Counted from the stretch's first letter, positions 33,945 through 45,376 are shown. The stretch: 64,000 bases of DNA from Selaginella tamariscina (GCA_003024785.1 PUQB01000403.1:168624-232623); one strand, 5' to 3'. Program-made: numbers and translations. Notes: generated from the letters alone by a model not told the origin.

Positions 33945-35735
33945 AAGAGGATGGTGAAGAAGTTGGAACAGATGTCGACTTCATGAGCTGGTTTGACGAG
34001 ATGCGAACTTGGAGCAAGTGCCTGGTTTTTCAACCCATCTATGACTGCATACGGTTCACTTATTCATGGAGCCAAATGAGTTTCTGGAGCATGAGGAGTT
34101 TACGCATCAGGGATATGGAGGTAAGCTTTCATTCCAGCATTGTTACTAACTAACTTTGTGTTACAAGTTCATACTAGCAAAGAAAATGGCACTGTCTCAA
34201 GATGAAGCTGTGGACAAATCATACAAGCGAGCGTCACATGTGGTCGAAGAGTAGAGGAGCTCTAACACCATTTCAAACGTGAGTAGCCACCAGCTTGTTC
34301 CATTTGGCTCGACTGTACATTGCAGAAGCCACCAGCTTGGAGAGCTCACTGTTCGACATGCATGCCAATGATCTTCCAACGATTGTTTGGGAGCCGGACG
34401 AAGTAGAGGCTATCAAGAAGAGCAAGATGAAGAAGACGGTGCGGAAGACATCTACACCTGCAAAGGGATCGGGAGGGACCAAGCTCTTCTACAGCACCTC
34501 TGTCGGCAATCGACTTTACACTCAATGAGGTGCAGCCACTTGTAGCTGGTTTGGACATCAAGGACGACCTGACGACCTTCATCCTGACACTAGTTGCATC
34601 CCGTGGATCCTACGACCTGGCTGTGTGCGATATGGAGGAGATGACCATGTCTTTCTTCGAGTCGGGTGCTTCCCAGATAGAGGTGTACACCAAAATCCGA
34701 CAACATGTTGACAAACTACATACGGTTGAGTCAAAACGGTGTTGCAGGAAGTGGCAGGTGAATACGTCTTCAACCTCATCATCCTCGACTTGCGCAATGA
34801 GCTTGTATATGGAGGTGCTAACATCAACAAGGACATTGTGCAGCTAGATTGAGGAGGCCTTACAGTTCAGTGGAATGCACTTGGCAACAAGTGGTTTCAT
34901 GGTTGTCTTTGCGAGTTCTCCTTCTGTTTCGGTGGTGATTCAGGTGGCTACGGTAATCAACATGGAGGTTGCAGGGACTTACAGCGTTTACCGTGCACGA
35001 GGCTGGGGATACCGTGACAAAATTAAGGTAAGCTAGCTATTCATGTTCAAGTTTAACTTGGTTTATGTGGCAGGATAACTTATTGGTTCTCTTGGTGCTG
35101 CAAAGCTCTAAGAAGAAGTCGAAGAGGCCAAACCCTCTGGCATTGACAAACACGATCCTCATCGATACTGCCAACTGTTTTTAAGAGGCTTGGTAAGGAA
35201 GTACTTTGCTTTGTCTATCCTAATGGAAGTTTGTACATGATGATGATTCAACCAAAGAGTATTCGACTCATGCAGCTTTTGATCGAGCGTCTCAGTATAC
35301 TTGGCGACCTAGTCTGGGATATTGGTTCCAGAACTGGATCATCGTTGTTAGTTGCCGTCGAGCTCAGAAGGAATATTATAAGAACCGAGAAGAGTTTCGA
35401 ACTCTCTAGGTTGGCAACAAACAAGCTCGCAGAGAACATTAGACCAAAGAAAATACCTACTCAGACACCTCCACGTCCAAGCCTAACTAGTGGTTTGAGA
35501 ACTACAGCTTTACTTAAGATGAAGAAGAAACTTTAGCTAATGTGTATTAAGTAATAAATGAAGCTAATATATTAATAAAGAATAAGGTAGAAATAGAACG
35601 GTTTTACTAGAAAAAAAATTTTGCCAACTGAGGCCAATACTGCCACCAGAAAGAATATTCTAAAATATTCTAGAATATTCTAGAATATTCGAGCCCAGGC
35701 CTCCTGGGCCCCAAGCCTCCAAAATGGTGGCACTC
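33945..35735 (-). mobile_element. MULE copy 1: terminal fragment (methyltransferase-side end)
   Basis: This is the left-hand end of the same MULE family as the two full copies, in the opposite orientation: methyltransferase coding pieces on the plus strand, then the AT-rich GAATATTC repeats (35,651-35,691), and the outer terminal block ending CCAAAATGGTGGCACTC at 35,735. The reverse complement of that end, GAGTGCCACCATTTTGG, matches GAGTGTCGCCATTTTGG at the starts of copies 2 and 3. The rest of the copy was cut off where the Tat/OTA-like element lies at 33,944. Sequence divergence from copies 2 and 3 looks somewhat higher than between those two. Confidence 0.88.
33946..35536 (+). pseudogene. 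ParB-methyltransferase-like gene, 3' half (MULE copy 1)
   Basis: Pieces match exons 3-5 of the methyltransferase gene of copies 2 and 3: EDGEEVGTDVDFMSWFDEMR at the start, AVCDMEEMTMSFFESGASQI, LIILDLRNELVYGG (about 34,780-34,820, the motif IV position), then RLMQLLIERLSILGDLVWDI and GSRTGSSLLVAVELRRN (about 35,258-35,370, the motif I region). In this copy the glycine-rich loop reads G-S-R-T-G and motif IV D-L-R-N, so both are further from consensus than in copy 3. Several frame changes relative to copy 3 are present (for example near 34,100, 34,490 and 34,740). It stops at 35,534-35,536, the same place as the others. Confidence 0.8.
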
Positions 35736-35742
35736 TGCAATC

Positions 35743-36134
35743 TTGTGTTTTACAACTAGCAATTTGCAAAATAAACAAGAACATCCTGTACTTACTCCTA
35801 TACAAGGGACACCTGGTGATCTGCAGAAAGAGCAAGCACACAAACAAGAACAACTGCAGTTCACTCTAAAGAAGGGACACTTGGTAATTTGCAGAAAGAA
35901 CAAGCACACAAACAAGAACATACTGCAGTCACTAAGCAAGAAGCACCTGACAATTTGCATGAAGACCGAGCACACCATTCTGAACATACTGTAACAATTA
36001 ACTCTCTTGGAGGCCCTGCATGTCAGCAAAAAAATAAAATTCAGCCACTCTCAGTAGACGAGATTGTGACAATGAGGTTCCTCGATGACGACACTGCTGC
36101 AGTCGGCAATGTCACAAGAGGAGATTTTGGCTAA
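35743..36134 (+). pseudogene. Unknown coding-like stretch with Lys/Gln/His-rich repeats
   Basis: Between MULE copies 1 and 2 lies about 660 bp of non-element DNA. Three imperfect repeats of about 70 bp encode, in part, DLQKEQAHKQEQLQ / NLQKEQAHKQEHTAVT / NLHEDRAHHSEHTVT. They are followed by IQPLSVDEIVTMRFLDDDTA and a stop at 36,134. The repeats are in different frames of one strand, so it is either broken or spliced. I do not recognise the protein. The remaining 36,135-36,393 shows no gene. Confidence 0.4.
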
Positions 36135-36393
36135 CTATGACAATGGTGGACATTCCCAATTGCAGAACCAATAATGACTGTGTCTGGTTTGATTAGTGAA
36201 GAAGAGTGAGAATATGCAAGTTTGATATGCCGCCAGAGATGTTTTAGTTATAGGCATTGCTTTGATGCTTCTATACCTTTGGTCTAGTCATTTGAATTAG
36301 ATTTATACTAGTTTACATTAAACTAATGAGGTTTCGACTTCATCTTCTTCAAATTTATATTTATATGTATGCAAATTAGCGTATGTATCGTAA

Positions 36394-36402
36394 GACTTTG
36401 TC
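36394..36402. repeat. Target site duplication, left copy (GACTTTGTC)
   Basis: GACTTTGTC lies directly outside the left end of MULE copy 2 and is repeated exactly at 44,725-44,733 directly outside its right end. Nine base pairs is the typical MULE duplication. Confidence 0.9.
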
Positions 36403-36525
36403 GAGTGTCGCCATTTTGGAGGCTTGGGGCCCAGGAGGGCTTGGGCTCGAATATTCTAGAATATTCTAGAATATTTTAGAATATTCTTTCTAGTCGGCAG
36501 TATTGGCCTCAGTCGGCAAAAAAAA
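36403..36525. repeat. Left terminal region of MULE copy 2
   Basis: The outer block of about 47 bp (GAGTGTCGCCATTTTGG, then GGCCCAGGAGGGCTTGGG) is followed by four GAATATTCTA-like units (36,449-36,488). Two GTCGGCA cores follow (AGTCGGCAGTATTGG and CAGTCGGCAAA, 36,492-36,520). The same order occurs at 45,183-45,300 and, reversed, at 35,620-35,735. Confidence 0.9.
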
Positions 36526-36599
36526 ATTCCAGTAAACTGTTGTATTTCTACCTTATTCTTTTTTATATTAGCTTAATTTATTACTCAATACACATTAGC

Positions 36600-39500
36600 T
36601 AAAGTTTTCTTCTTCATCTTAAGTAAAGCTGTAGTTCTCGAACCACTAGCTGGCTTGGATGTGGAGGTGTCTGAGTAGGTATTTCCTCTGGTCTGATGTT
36701 CTCTACGAGCTTGTTTGTTGCCAACCTAGAGAGTTCGAAACTCTTCTCGGTTCTTATAATATTCCTTTTGAGCTCGACGGCAGCTAACAATGATGATCCA
36801 GTTCCAGAACCAATATCCCAGACTAGGTCACCAGGTCTACTGAGATGCTCGATCAAAAGCTGCATGAGTCAAACACTCTTCGGTTGAATCATCATCCTGC
36901 ACAAACTTCTATTAGGATAAACAAAGTAAAGTACTTCCTTACCAAGCCTCCTGAAAACGGTCAGTAGTATCGACAAGGATCGTGTTTGTCAACGCCAGAG
37001 GTTTGGCCTCTTCAACTTCTTCTCAGAGCTTTGCAGCACCAAGAGAACCAACAAGTTATCCTGCCACATAGACCAAGTTAAACTTGAACATAAATAGCTA
37101 GCTTACCTTAATTTTGTCACGGTATCCCAGCCTCATGCACGGTAGACGCTGTAAGTCCTGCAACTCCATGTTGATTACCGCAGCCGCCTGAATCACCGCC
37201 AAAACAAAAGGAGAACTCCCAAAGACGACCATGAAACCACTCGTTGCCAAGTGCATTCCACTAAACTGCAAGGCCTCCTCAAACTTCACTAGATCTAGCT
37301 ACACAATGTCCTTGTTGATGCTAGCACCTCCATATACAAGCTCATTGGGCAAGTTGAGGATGATGAGGTTGAAGCCGTATTCACCTCCACTTCCTGGACA
37401 CCGTTTGTGACTCAGCGTATGTAGTTTGTCAACATGTTGTCGGAGCTTGGGTACACCTATGTCTGGGAAGCACCTGGCTGAAGAAAGACCTGCTCATCTC
37501 CTCCATATCGCACACAGCCAAGTCATAGGATCCACGGGATGCAGCCATGTCGAGATGAAGGTTCATCAGGTCGTCCTTGATGTCCAAACCAGCTACAAGT
37601 GGCTGCACCTCATTGATTGTAAATTTGATTGCCGGCGGAGGTGCTTTAGAAGAGCTTGGTCCCGCTCCTGATCCCTTTGCAAGTGTCATTGTCTTCCGCA
37701 TCGTCTTCTTCATCTTGCTCTTCTTGATAGCCTCTACTTCATCCGGCTCCCAAAAATCGCTGAAAGATCATTGCCATGCACGTCGAACAGTGAGCTCTCC
37801 CAAGCTGGTGGCTGTTGCGATGGACAGTCGAGCCAGAATGGAACATGCTCCGTTCAAACGATGTTAGAGCTCCTCTGCTCTTCGACCACATGTGAGGCTC
37901 GCTTGTATGATCTATCCACAGCTTCATCGTCTAAGACGGTACCATTTTCTTCGCCAGTATGAAACTGTAACACAAAGTTAATCAGTAGCAATGCTGGAAT
38001 GAAAGCTTACATCCATATCATCTGACGTGCAGACTCCTCACACTCTAGAAACTCATTCGGCTCCATCGAATAAGTGAACCGTATGCAGTCATGGAAGGGC
38101 TGAAAGACCAGGCACTTGCTCCGAGTTCGCATCTCGTCAAACCAGCTCATGAAGTCGACATCCGTTCCAACTTCTTCACCATCCTCTCATAGTCCCTTAA
38201 GGATCTGAATGGCTTCCTCGCCACAGCCTTCCAATACAAGTCCAAGGTGACCACCACTTGATCCACTCTTTGTCTTGCATGCCTGGTAGCCCAAGTGTTT
38301 GTTGTTCTTCCTTGGATTCGAGACGAGTGAGCTTGTTCAAGTATCGGAGCCACAGCATGTTTGAAATCTTCGCCTTTGACATCACGTACAGCTTCTCAAT
38401 GCCCATCCAGCGACACTGCTTATGAGAGATGTTCGTCACCTTCTGGAACCACTCCTCCCCCAACTTTGGGTCTATGATAGAGAGGAACTTGTGCATGCGC
38501 TTGTCATGCTTTTTGTACACTAGTTGCTTCAGGTTTAGTTCAAGCTGTGGATTGCCTTTAGCACTGGTGACTACTCTGTCGAGATCATCGTCAATCTCGT
38601 TCTGCACATAGAATAAGTTAAAAACTTCTTTCTTATCAATCAAATCAAAGGTTACCTTGAAAAGGATCTTTGCGCAGATCAGGTTTGGAAGAGGATGCCA
38701 AGCCGTCTTTCCTGTTGCAGTCTCCTTCCACTTCCGCACCTCAAGACGATCAACCTCCGTGAGTGACCCGAGGATTTTCTAAGTTCCTTCAGTACTAGTG
38801 CAAACCGCCTTTACAGCAAGGAGAATATGTGGTAGCGTTGTTTCCCCAGATGTTGCTGAAGATCTGTTCATTGAACTGTAAATCTAGACTCTTAATAAAA
38901 AGAAAAGAAAATACTCACATGTTTATCGATTGGAACATCGAAACTAGTTGAAGATTGTTGAAGTTCTCTGTGGAAATGAAACTTAATCTAACGTGAATAG
39001 CCCATCGCTGGTTGTCCTCTGCATCCTCCCAGTAGAGCTTTTGCAAAGCCTGTAGCCTATGGTTCCCGTCCAGCAGCTAAACTTCCGGTTTGAGAAGCCT
39101 CGAAGCCCACTATTTGTACTCCGGCTGAGTAAGAGCTTGCTCGAAAGACTGGTGTTGCTCGTACTGAACCGTGTCCTTCGACAGCTCCGATAGCTCCTCA
39201 ACAGTGAGTGGATCTCCGATGGACAGAATGAACAAGGCCGTATTGCGTAGATAACCAGCCTTCTTCAACGATGACACCAGCCTGTCCAAGTCCCCTGGGT
39301 TCACTCGTCAAACCACCTCATTCAAATGCATTCTACATATGGGCACATCAGAAGGATCACCAAGTCCCTTGATAGTAATTTTGTCGAGCAGGTTCACTGA
39401 GCTCTCCAAATGCAGGTTGGCCGGTATGCTGTATAACTCCTTCGGCTCCTTATCATTCTTCGCCTTCTTGCCTTTTGGATAAGCTTTCCTGCGGCCTCTC

Positions 39501-40105
39501 TTTTTGTTGACTGCCTCCTCCAAGTCGTCCTTGCTAGCTTCAACTGCCTTTGTCATCTGCACTTGCTCGTTCAGGACTGTAACCTCAACGGATGAAGGAG
39601 GCAACTACGACGAGCTCTCCGGGAAATCTGTGATGGTTGATGGAGGCTGCTCCTGCTCAACCGGTACTACTTGAGACTGAGTCACTGGAGGATCCTCCTT
39701 TGCTACATTAGATGGTTCTCCTCTCTTTCCTCGCTTGTGCTTTGATATCCTGCTCAACTAGTACTACTTGAGACTGAGTCACTGGAGGATCCTCCTTTGC
39801 TACATTAGATGGTTCTCCTCTCTTTCCTCGCTTGTGCTTCGATATCCTGCTCAACTAGTACTACTTGAGACTGAGTCACTGGAGGATCCTCCTTTGCTAC
39901 ATTAGATGGTTCTCCTCTCTTTCCTCGCTTGTGCTTTGATATCCTGCTCAACTGGTACTACTTGAGACTGAGTCACTGGAGGATCCTCCTTTGCTACATT
40001 AGATGGTTCTCCTCTCTTTCCTCGCTTGTGCTTCAATATTCTTTCTCTTCCCGTGGTTCTTCATCAAGCGCAGTCTCTAGTAAACATTTTTGAAGCTCTC
40101 ACCAT
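36600..40105 (-). pseudogene. ParB-methyltransferase-like gene (MULE copy 2)
   Basis: The start codon is at 40,105 (MVRAS-type start shared with copy 3) and the end is near 36,600. Recognisable in order are a basic KKRGRRKAYPKGKKAK stretch, PADVPICRMHLNEVV-like and LDRLVSSLKKAGYL blocks leading to a ParB-like region, a middle region (KHDKRMHKFLSIIDPKLGEE, RLESKEEQQTLGLPGMQDKE), the motif IV position LIILNLPNELVYGG (about 37,330-37,375) and LIEHLSRPGDLVWDIGSGTG (about 36,815-36,855). Exon 1 holds four tandem 97-bp units where copy 3 has one; 97 is not a multiple of three, so the frame is lost there. Several other single-base differences also break frame. See copy 3 for the better gene. Confidence 0.82.
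39664..40051. repeat. Minisatellite, 97-bp unit, four copies, in exon 1
   Basis: The block beginning GTACTACTTGAGACTGAGTC recurs at 39,664, 39,761, 39,858 and 39,955, exactly 97 bp apart, with few differences. MULE copy 3 has a single unit at the corresponding place (48,450-48,540). The expansion is therefore specific to copy 2 and happened after the two copies separated. Confidence 0.92.
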
Positions 40106-40159
40106 TTTGTAAACTCTAGAAAGCAAACACAATCAATTGATTAGGAGACAAAAGGAAAA

Positions 40160-40880
40160 ATAAAAATCAAAGATGACTAACCTTCTGGCTGCCGACTCAA
40201 GCTAGATGGTGCCGACCCTCTCAGTCGGCACAAAAAAGTAAATAAGCAAAATCTGCCGATTGAGACAGGTTGGTGCTGACCCTCTCAGATGGCACTGAAG
40301 AGATAATGTAAGAAGTATGCTGACTAAGCTAGGATGGTGCTGTCCCTCTCAGATGGCACAAATGGGAAGACCCTTTAACTCTGAAAAAAAAACATTGTGA
40401 TATGGATACTTGAGCCGCAAATCAAAAAATAAATAAATTGAAAATACCTTGTGGCTGTCGACTGAGCAGGAAGATGCCGTCTCTCTTAGTCGGCACAAAT
40501 GGGAAGACCCTTTATCTCTGGAAAAAGAAAAACATTGTGATATGGATATTTGAGCAAATCATAAAATAAAGAAATTAAATAGACCTTGTGGCTGTTGACT
40601 GAACCAGGATGGTGCCATCTCTCTCACACGGCACAAATTTGAAGACCCTTTAACTCTGAAAAATAAATTATTTGAGTTGCAAATCATAAATAAAGAAATT
40701 GATAAACATCTCTCTCACACGAACAAATGGGAAGACCCTTCAACTCTGGCATAAAAAAAAAACATTGTGATATGGAGATTTAGCTGCAAATTAAAGAAAA
40801 AGAAATTGCACAAACCTTGTGGCCACCGACTGAGCAGGATGGTGCCGACAATCTAAATCGGCACAGAAATCTCGATTGAT
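40160..40880. repeat. Central repeat array of MULE copy 2
   Basis: Between the two divergent genes lie six or so degenerate units of the kind CTTGTGGCTG-CCGACTGA-GCAGGATGGTGCC...CTCTCAGTCGGCACAAATGG (blocks quoted separately). Cores are near 40,185, 40,255, 40,320, 40,450, 40,590 and 40,820. Copies here are more diverged than in copy 3. The remaining 40,881-41,325 contains leader sequence with two CCCTAGCC-AATGG/AAACAGT repeats and no recognised gene. Confidence 0.82.
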
Positions 40881-41325
40881 TTACTTGGGTGCTGCATGAA
40901 TCGACTCGAAATGGATGGCGCTCTCCTCTCAAGCCCCTTGGAGGAGATTTTAGATATCAGATCTGAGATAGAAAAAACCCTAGCCAATGGAAACAGTAAA
41001 CCCTATCTACCAAAAAACCCTAGCCGCAATGAAAACAGTGAACCCTACGGAATAAATGTGACATTAATATTTAGGGTTTATTAAAATATGTGAATAATTG
41101 GTAAAGTGAAGATATTTCAAATCATAAAAGGTAGTAATTAAATTAAATCGGTGATACTAGAGAGGACACATTAAGAACACTGTGAGCTGGGCAGCATAGA
41201 ATTAATTATATACAAAAGTGTATTCACGTTTATTATCAACGATTATAATTTTTTTTGGCGAACGAGAGTGTGTTTAATCTTTTGCTTTGCTTTCCTAAAC
41301 CACCGAGCTTTCTCCTTGCGTTGTC

Positions 41326-44300
41326 ATGGCCAGAGTTACCTATGAAGGCATTGACAAAGATTTCCCAGTCGATGAAGATGGAAATGCTTTTGTGTTTGAA
41401 CATGATCTTCACTTTCTTTCAACATTCCTTGTTGGTTCAGTATACATGTGGTTCAATTGATGTCAGTTTCTGCGAGTTCTGGAGAAGATGTGGAGTTGTT
41501 ACCAGAAGGCAATGCATCAAACCAGTTTGTCTTTTACACATTGTGCCCGGCAAAGGGCCCGTTGTTCAGGTTGCGGACAAAGGAGCGTGAGGAATCCATG
41601 CTGGTGTGTCTTCTAAGAGCAGACAAATGTAGGATAGGGAAGGATCTCATTGGTTCGTCTGAAGTTAAACGAGTCTCTGAACTACCGCAGATATACAATG
41701 GAAATGTCATTTACGAACTTCCTCCAAAGAAAGAAAGCACAGAGAAGTACTTGGGGATGAATCGCAAGGATGGCTGCTACCATTGGACACACCCGAGCAC
41801 AACACACTGGCATGTTCCGGTGCGAGTCAGTCGAAGTTCATGTGTCGGACATCTCAAATGCATCAATCCTACCTGCCCCTACTTGGCTTTTGAGAAGAAA
41901 GCAAATGAATGTCACTTCAAGGGTGCTGTGGAGAAGGCAAAGACAACTGAGACAGGCAAAGTAATAGGCATGAAATGTAAGCATTGTGGAGAGGAGCCAT
42001 TGCTAGTGCACACTTGTCCGGCTTATGTGTACTACATTCTGCCAGACGACATTTCTTTTACAAGGTTGTTCATTCACAGAGGTGTTCATCAGCATCCAGT
42101 CAGCCCCTCAGTGTCAGCTTCAAACGTTCAGCGTGCCAGATCTAGTGTCAGCAACGTGGTAAAGAGCAGTCCGCGAACCAATCAACGAGTGATTGAGTTT
42201 CAAGCTGCGCGTGAGCTCATCTTTGAAGAACTTTTCAAGGAAGAAGGAGAAGTCTCGTACACTGGTTTACTCTCAAAACTTGAACCTCTAACAAACCATC
42301 GAAGGTATTTTTCTTTAGATCTCTACACACTGACGTGACCTTTTCTTTAGGACTCGGGACTGGATTACACAATCAAGACAGAAGGAGACACACTTTAGAG
42401 AGGGTTACGAGGGTCTTCTGGAGCTGAAGACAAAGTTGCCAATACCTTTCATTCACGTCATACATGTTCCAGGGATGGAACTGCATGGTGCTGAGGAGCA
42501 GCCTCTGATCTTCAAAATGACAGTTGAGGGACCGGGTTCAGGAGTTGACTACATCAGAAGGTGTCAAAGTGGAGGAGACCTTCATGATCAATGGGTTGTT
42601 CTGGACCACACGCACCATATACCAGACTGGGCGACAATTGGAATACACCTTTATGACCCATTGTAAGTTGTAGAACTCTTCATAACACTTTCTAATCTTT
42701 GTTATCTAATGCTCTCTTACAGTGTCAGATCCATGGTGACTATAGCTTACGCAGATATGTGCCGCAAGATAATGTTGCAGTGCTGAAGTTCTTGAACACA
42801 ATGCTAGAGGTTTGTAAGAAACAGGGTTTGGAGAATGTCAACTTTGCTGGTTTCATGTCGGATGAGGCTGGAGCGATATGGATAGCCTTGCGCCAAGTAT
42901 TCAACAACGGAGAAAAGATGAAAGGGAGGGAAAGAAGCTGTCTGTTTCACTTTATGCAATCCGTGCGTCAGGTGACAAAGAAATGGATCGCAGAAGAACA
43001 TCGCGAAGAACACATGAAGCTTGCTCGTGCCTGGCCTGCAGCACTGAATGAACAATCTAAGAAAGAACAACTAGCAATTCTCGAGTCTTTTTGGGAAGGA
43101 CGAGCGTCAAACATTCGTGCTTTGAAGACATGGCTGTCTTGGTGGATCAGGCATGAGGACCACATCTCCATGGCGGAACTGGGAGACATGACAGAAGAAG
43201 GACTCGCAGCGTTCCAACTACAAACAATGCTGAAGTGATTCACGCGAGAGCAAGAAGAGCAAGATTGGCCAAAAGAGTACCACTGCTGGAGGCGACAATG
43301 TTAGACCTCACCGATGCAGTTATGCAGAGTGCGAAGGTGAAAGCGGCAATAGAAGGGAGGTATACAGGGTCAGGTCCTTCGAAGGAAACTCTGTTGAAAC
43401 GAGTGCAACGCAAACTCTCTGAGGGGAAAAGTGTATCTCCATCAACAATTATCAATCTGGTGGAAGACGAGGAACACTTGACCAGCCCGGAGTTCACGAG
43501 TACCACTAACGTTCGAGTGCAAACTGTTAGGAGAACAGTCACAGGAACAGAACAGTCTGATGCTCGACGTTCACACAGACATGATGTAGAGTACACAGAG
43601 CGGGTGGTCCAAAACAACAGGAGAAAGAGGTTAAGGTTCGAAGAGGTTTTGGAGAGAGAGATTGCACAAACAGAGTGGGCCATCAGACGAATCGGAGCAT
43701 CCAGTAAGGTTAAGTGTTTGGGGATGAATCAGGAAGGAACTGCTCTGTGTGGAAAACCAATCGGTTATCCAAGCAGAGTGCCAGCACCAGGATTCTATGG
43801 AAAACGAATGTACAGTGATGCCTTGGGGAATGAGGAGTATGTACAACAGATGATGTGGTTCTGCCCAAAAGATTCAGGGTGTTTCACGCCCAAACGGCAA
43901 AATTCTTCAGTCAAGAATTCCAACACCACCAACGGTTTGGCCTGTGCTCAAGGAAACGAAGCTGACAAGTGAGGAGGTCAGAGAACTACAGGATGCAGGC
44001 TTTGTTCTGGAAGGTTTACAGGGACGGCAGGAAGAGTAGATGAGGGTCAGAAGGACAAAACACCATCGCCACCACGTGGAGCTGGATCTACAACAATTCC
44101 ACCTTTCGAAGGACGTATGGTCCGGACTCCAACAAAAATGTCTAAGGAACAAGAGAAGAATTTCCACAAGGCCAAGACGTTTTTAGGTTGTGAAATGTTG
44201 AAGTGACAGTTAGAGGACGGAAGGAGGCTTTCGTTGTGTCGGCAGGAAATGACTCTGCAAAGGTGACTATTAGTACTTATCCTACATGCAGTTGTTCTAC

Positions 44301-44493
44301 CTTTCAGAAGAGCAAAAGTTGGAGCCCATGTGTACACATGTACTTCGTCTACAGCCGTGTGCTTGGCTTGAACCCGGACGTCACATATTTTCTACAAAGG
44401 CGATCGCTCAGTGAGATGGAGGTCCACCGTTTGCTGGTGAATTGCAGCAAGTTCATGACCCACCGGTGCTACAAGGATAAATGGTTTACATAA
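41326..44493 (+). pseudogene. MULE transposase gene (copy 2)
   Basis: The ATG at 41,326 matches that of copy 3 (MARVTYEGIDKDFP). Introns are at 42,305-42,350 (46 nt) and 42,663-42,728 (66 nt). The domains are those of copy 3: Cys/His-rich N-terminal part, MULE core with VLDHTHHIPDW, FMSDEAGAIWIAL and SCLFHFMQ, and a C-terminal SWIM finger (CSCSTFQKSKSWSPCVH, 44,292-44,342). Against copy 3, frame changes occur near 41,410, 43,210, 43,890 and 44,020-44,200, yet at 43,088 this copy keeps the frame (run of five T) where copy 3 does not. The two copies therefore carry different small lesions. Confidence 0.85.
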
Positions 44494-44569
44494 AAATGCT
44501 TTGTTTGAATAGTAATTATTGAACTTTTTTTAAAGTATTCAAAAAAATTTCTAAAAATTTAAATGATTT

Positions 44570-44724
44570 ATTTGTTGGTCGGCAAATATTAAAAAATTAT
44601 ATAAAAATATTCTTAAAATATTCTAGAATATTCTAGAATATGCTAGAATATACCTAGAATATCCACGAATATACTAGAATAATATGAAGCCTCCTGAGCC
44701 GGAGCCTCCTTTTCGCCGGGACCC
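44570..44724. repeat. Right terminal region of MULE copy 2
   Basis: A GTCGGCA core (44,578-44,584) is followed by a run of GAATATTCTAGAATAT-type units (44,610-44,680), AGAATAATATGAAG and the outer block GCCTCCTGAGCCGGAGCC...TTTTCGCCGGGACCC. The GGAGGC and CAGGAGGC blocks, read on the minus strand, pair with those of the left end. Confidence 0.88.
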
Positions 44725-44733
44725 GACTTTGTC
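44725..44733. repeat. Target site duplication, right copy (GACTTTGTC)
   Basis: It is identical to 36,394-36,402 and marks the right edge of MULE copy 2. Confidence 0.9.
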
Positions 44734-45182
44734 ACATATTTGCATATATGGACTTCTGAATGTTTCCAATTTCAAATTCAAATTTTAAACGGTCAAATTA
44801 TTAGACTAGGGTTTCTGCGGGCATGGAAGGGGAAGAAGACTGGGCGCATTTTGATGAGCTGATCTCTGACGTCCAAGAATCCACGTCGGACGCCGCACAA
44901 GATCGAGCTTGTTAAGTATGATCCTCGAGTGAATAAGCATGTTCTTTTTACTGAGGGTAAGCTTTAATAAGTTCTATTGGAACATCTTTTGTGCGTGCGT
45001 GTCCAGCATATGCCCACAACGGCTATTGCTAAGAATTAAGTGATCCTCACCACGTGTACTACAATTGATTCACCCAGTAGGATATTCTCCATGGAATTTT
45101 GAAAGTTGACACAGTGATCCCGGCCATGGCAGAAGAGGAGCTATGCCGATCCAGGAAGAACAAGGTACACATGGTACTCTGT
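44734..45182. other. Non-element stretch between MULE copies 2 and 3; possible exon remnants
   Basis: This 449-bp stretch continues the DNA left of copy 2. An ATG at 44,824 opens a short acidic frame ([20 protein letters not shown]) that stops after about 30 codons. A second short frame near 45,082-45,165 reads DILHGILKVDTVIPAMAEEE and ends at a possible donor site (AAG-GTACAC). They might be exons of a disrupted host gene, but nothing recognisable is encoded and I make no functional call. Confidence 0.35.
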
Positions 45183-45300
45183 GAGTGTCGCCATTTTGGA
45201 GGCTTGGGGCCCAGGAGGCCTGGGCTCGAATATTCAAGAATATTCTAGAATATTTTGGAATATTCTTTCTGGTCGGCAGTATTGGCCTCAGTCGGCAAAA
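45183..45300. repeat. Left terminal region of MULE copy 3
   Basis: The outer GGAGGC / GGCCCAGGAGGCCTGGGC block is followed by GAATATTC units (45,229-45,266) and two GTCGGCA cores (45,272-45,278 and 45,291-45,297). It is nearly identical to the left end of copy 2. Confidence 0.9.
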
Positions 45301-45376
45301 AAGAATTCTATTAAAACTGTTGTATTTCTTTTTATTTTTTTTATATTAGCTTAATTTATTACTCAATATACATTAG

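Larger units (their letters stand above)
36403..44724 (+). mobile_element. MULE copy 2, full length, with ParB-methyltransferase and transposase genes
   Basis: The element is 8,322 bp with a perfect 9-bp target duplication. The left end starts GAGTGTCGCCATTTTGGAGG and the right end, read inward on the minus strand, starts GGGTCCCGGCGAAAAGGAGG, giving short imperfect terminal inverted repeats that share the GGAGGC block. Both ends then have GAATATTCTA-type repeats. Inside, a methyltransferase gene (minus, 40,105-36,600) and a transposase gene (plus, 41,326-44,493) diverge from a central repeat array. Both genes carry several frame changes, so this copy is probably not autonomous as sequenced. 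Sequence is very close to copy 3, which argues for recent movement. Confidence 0.92.
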
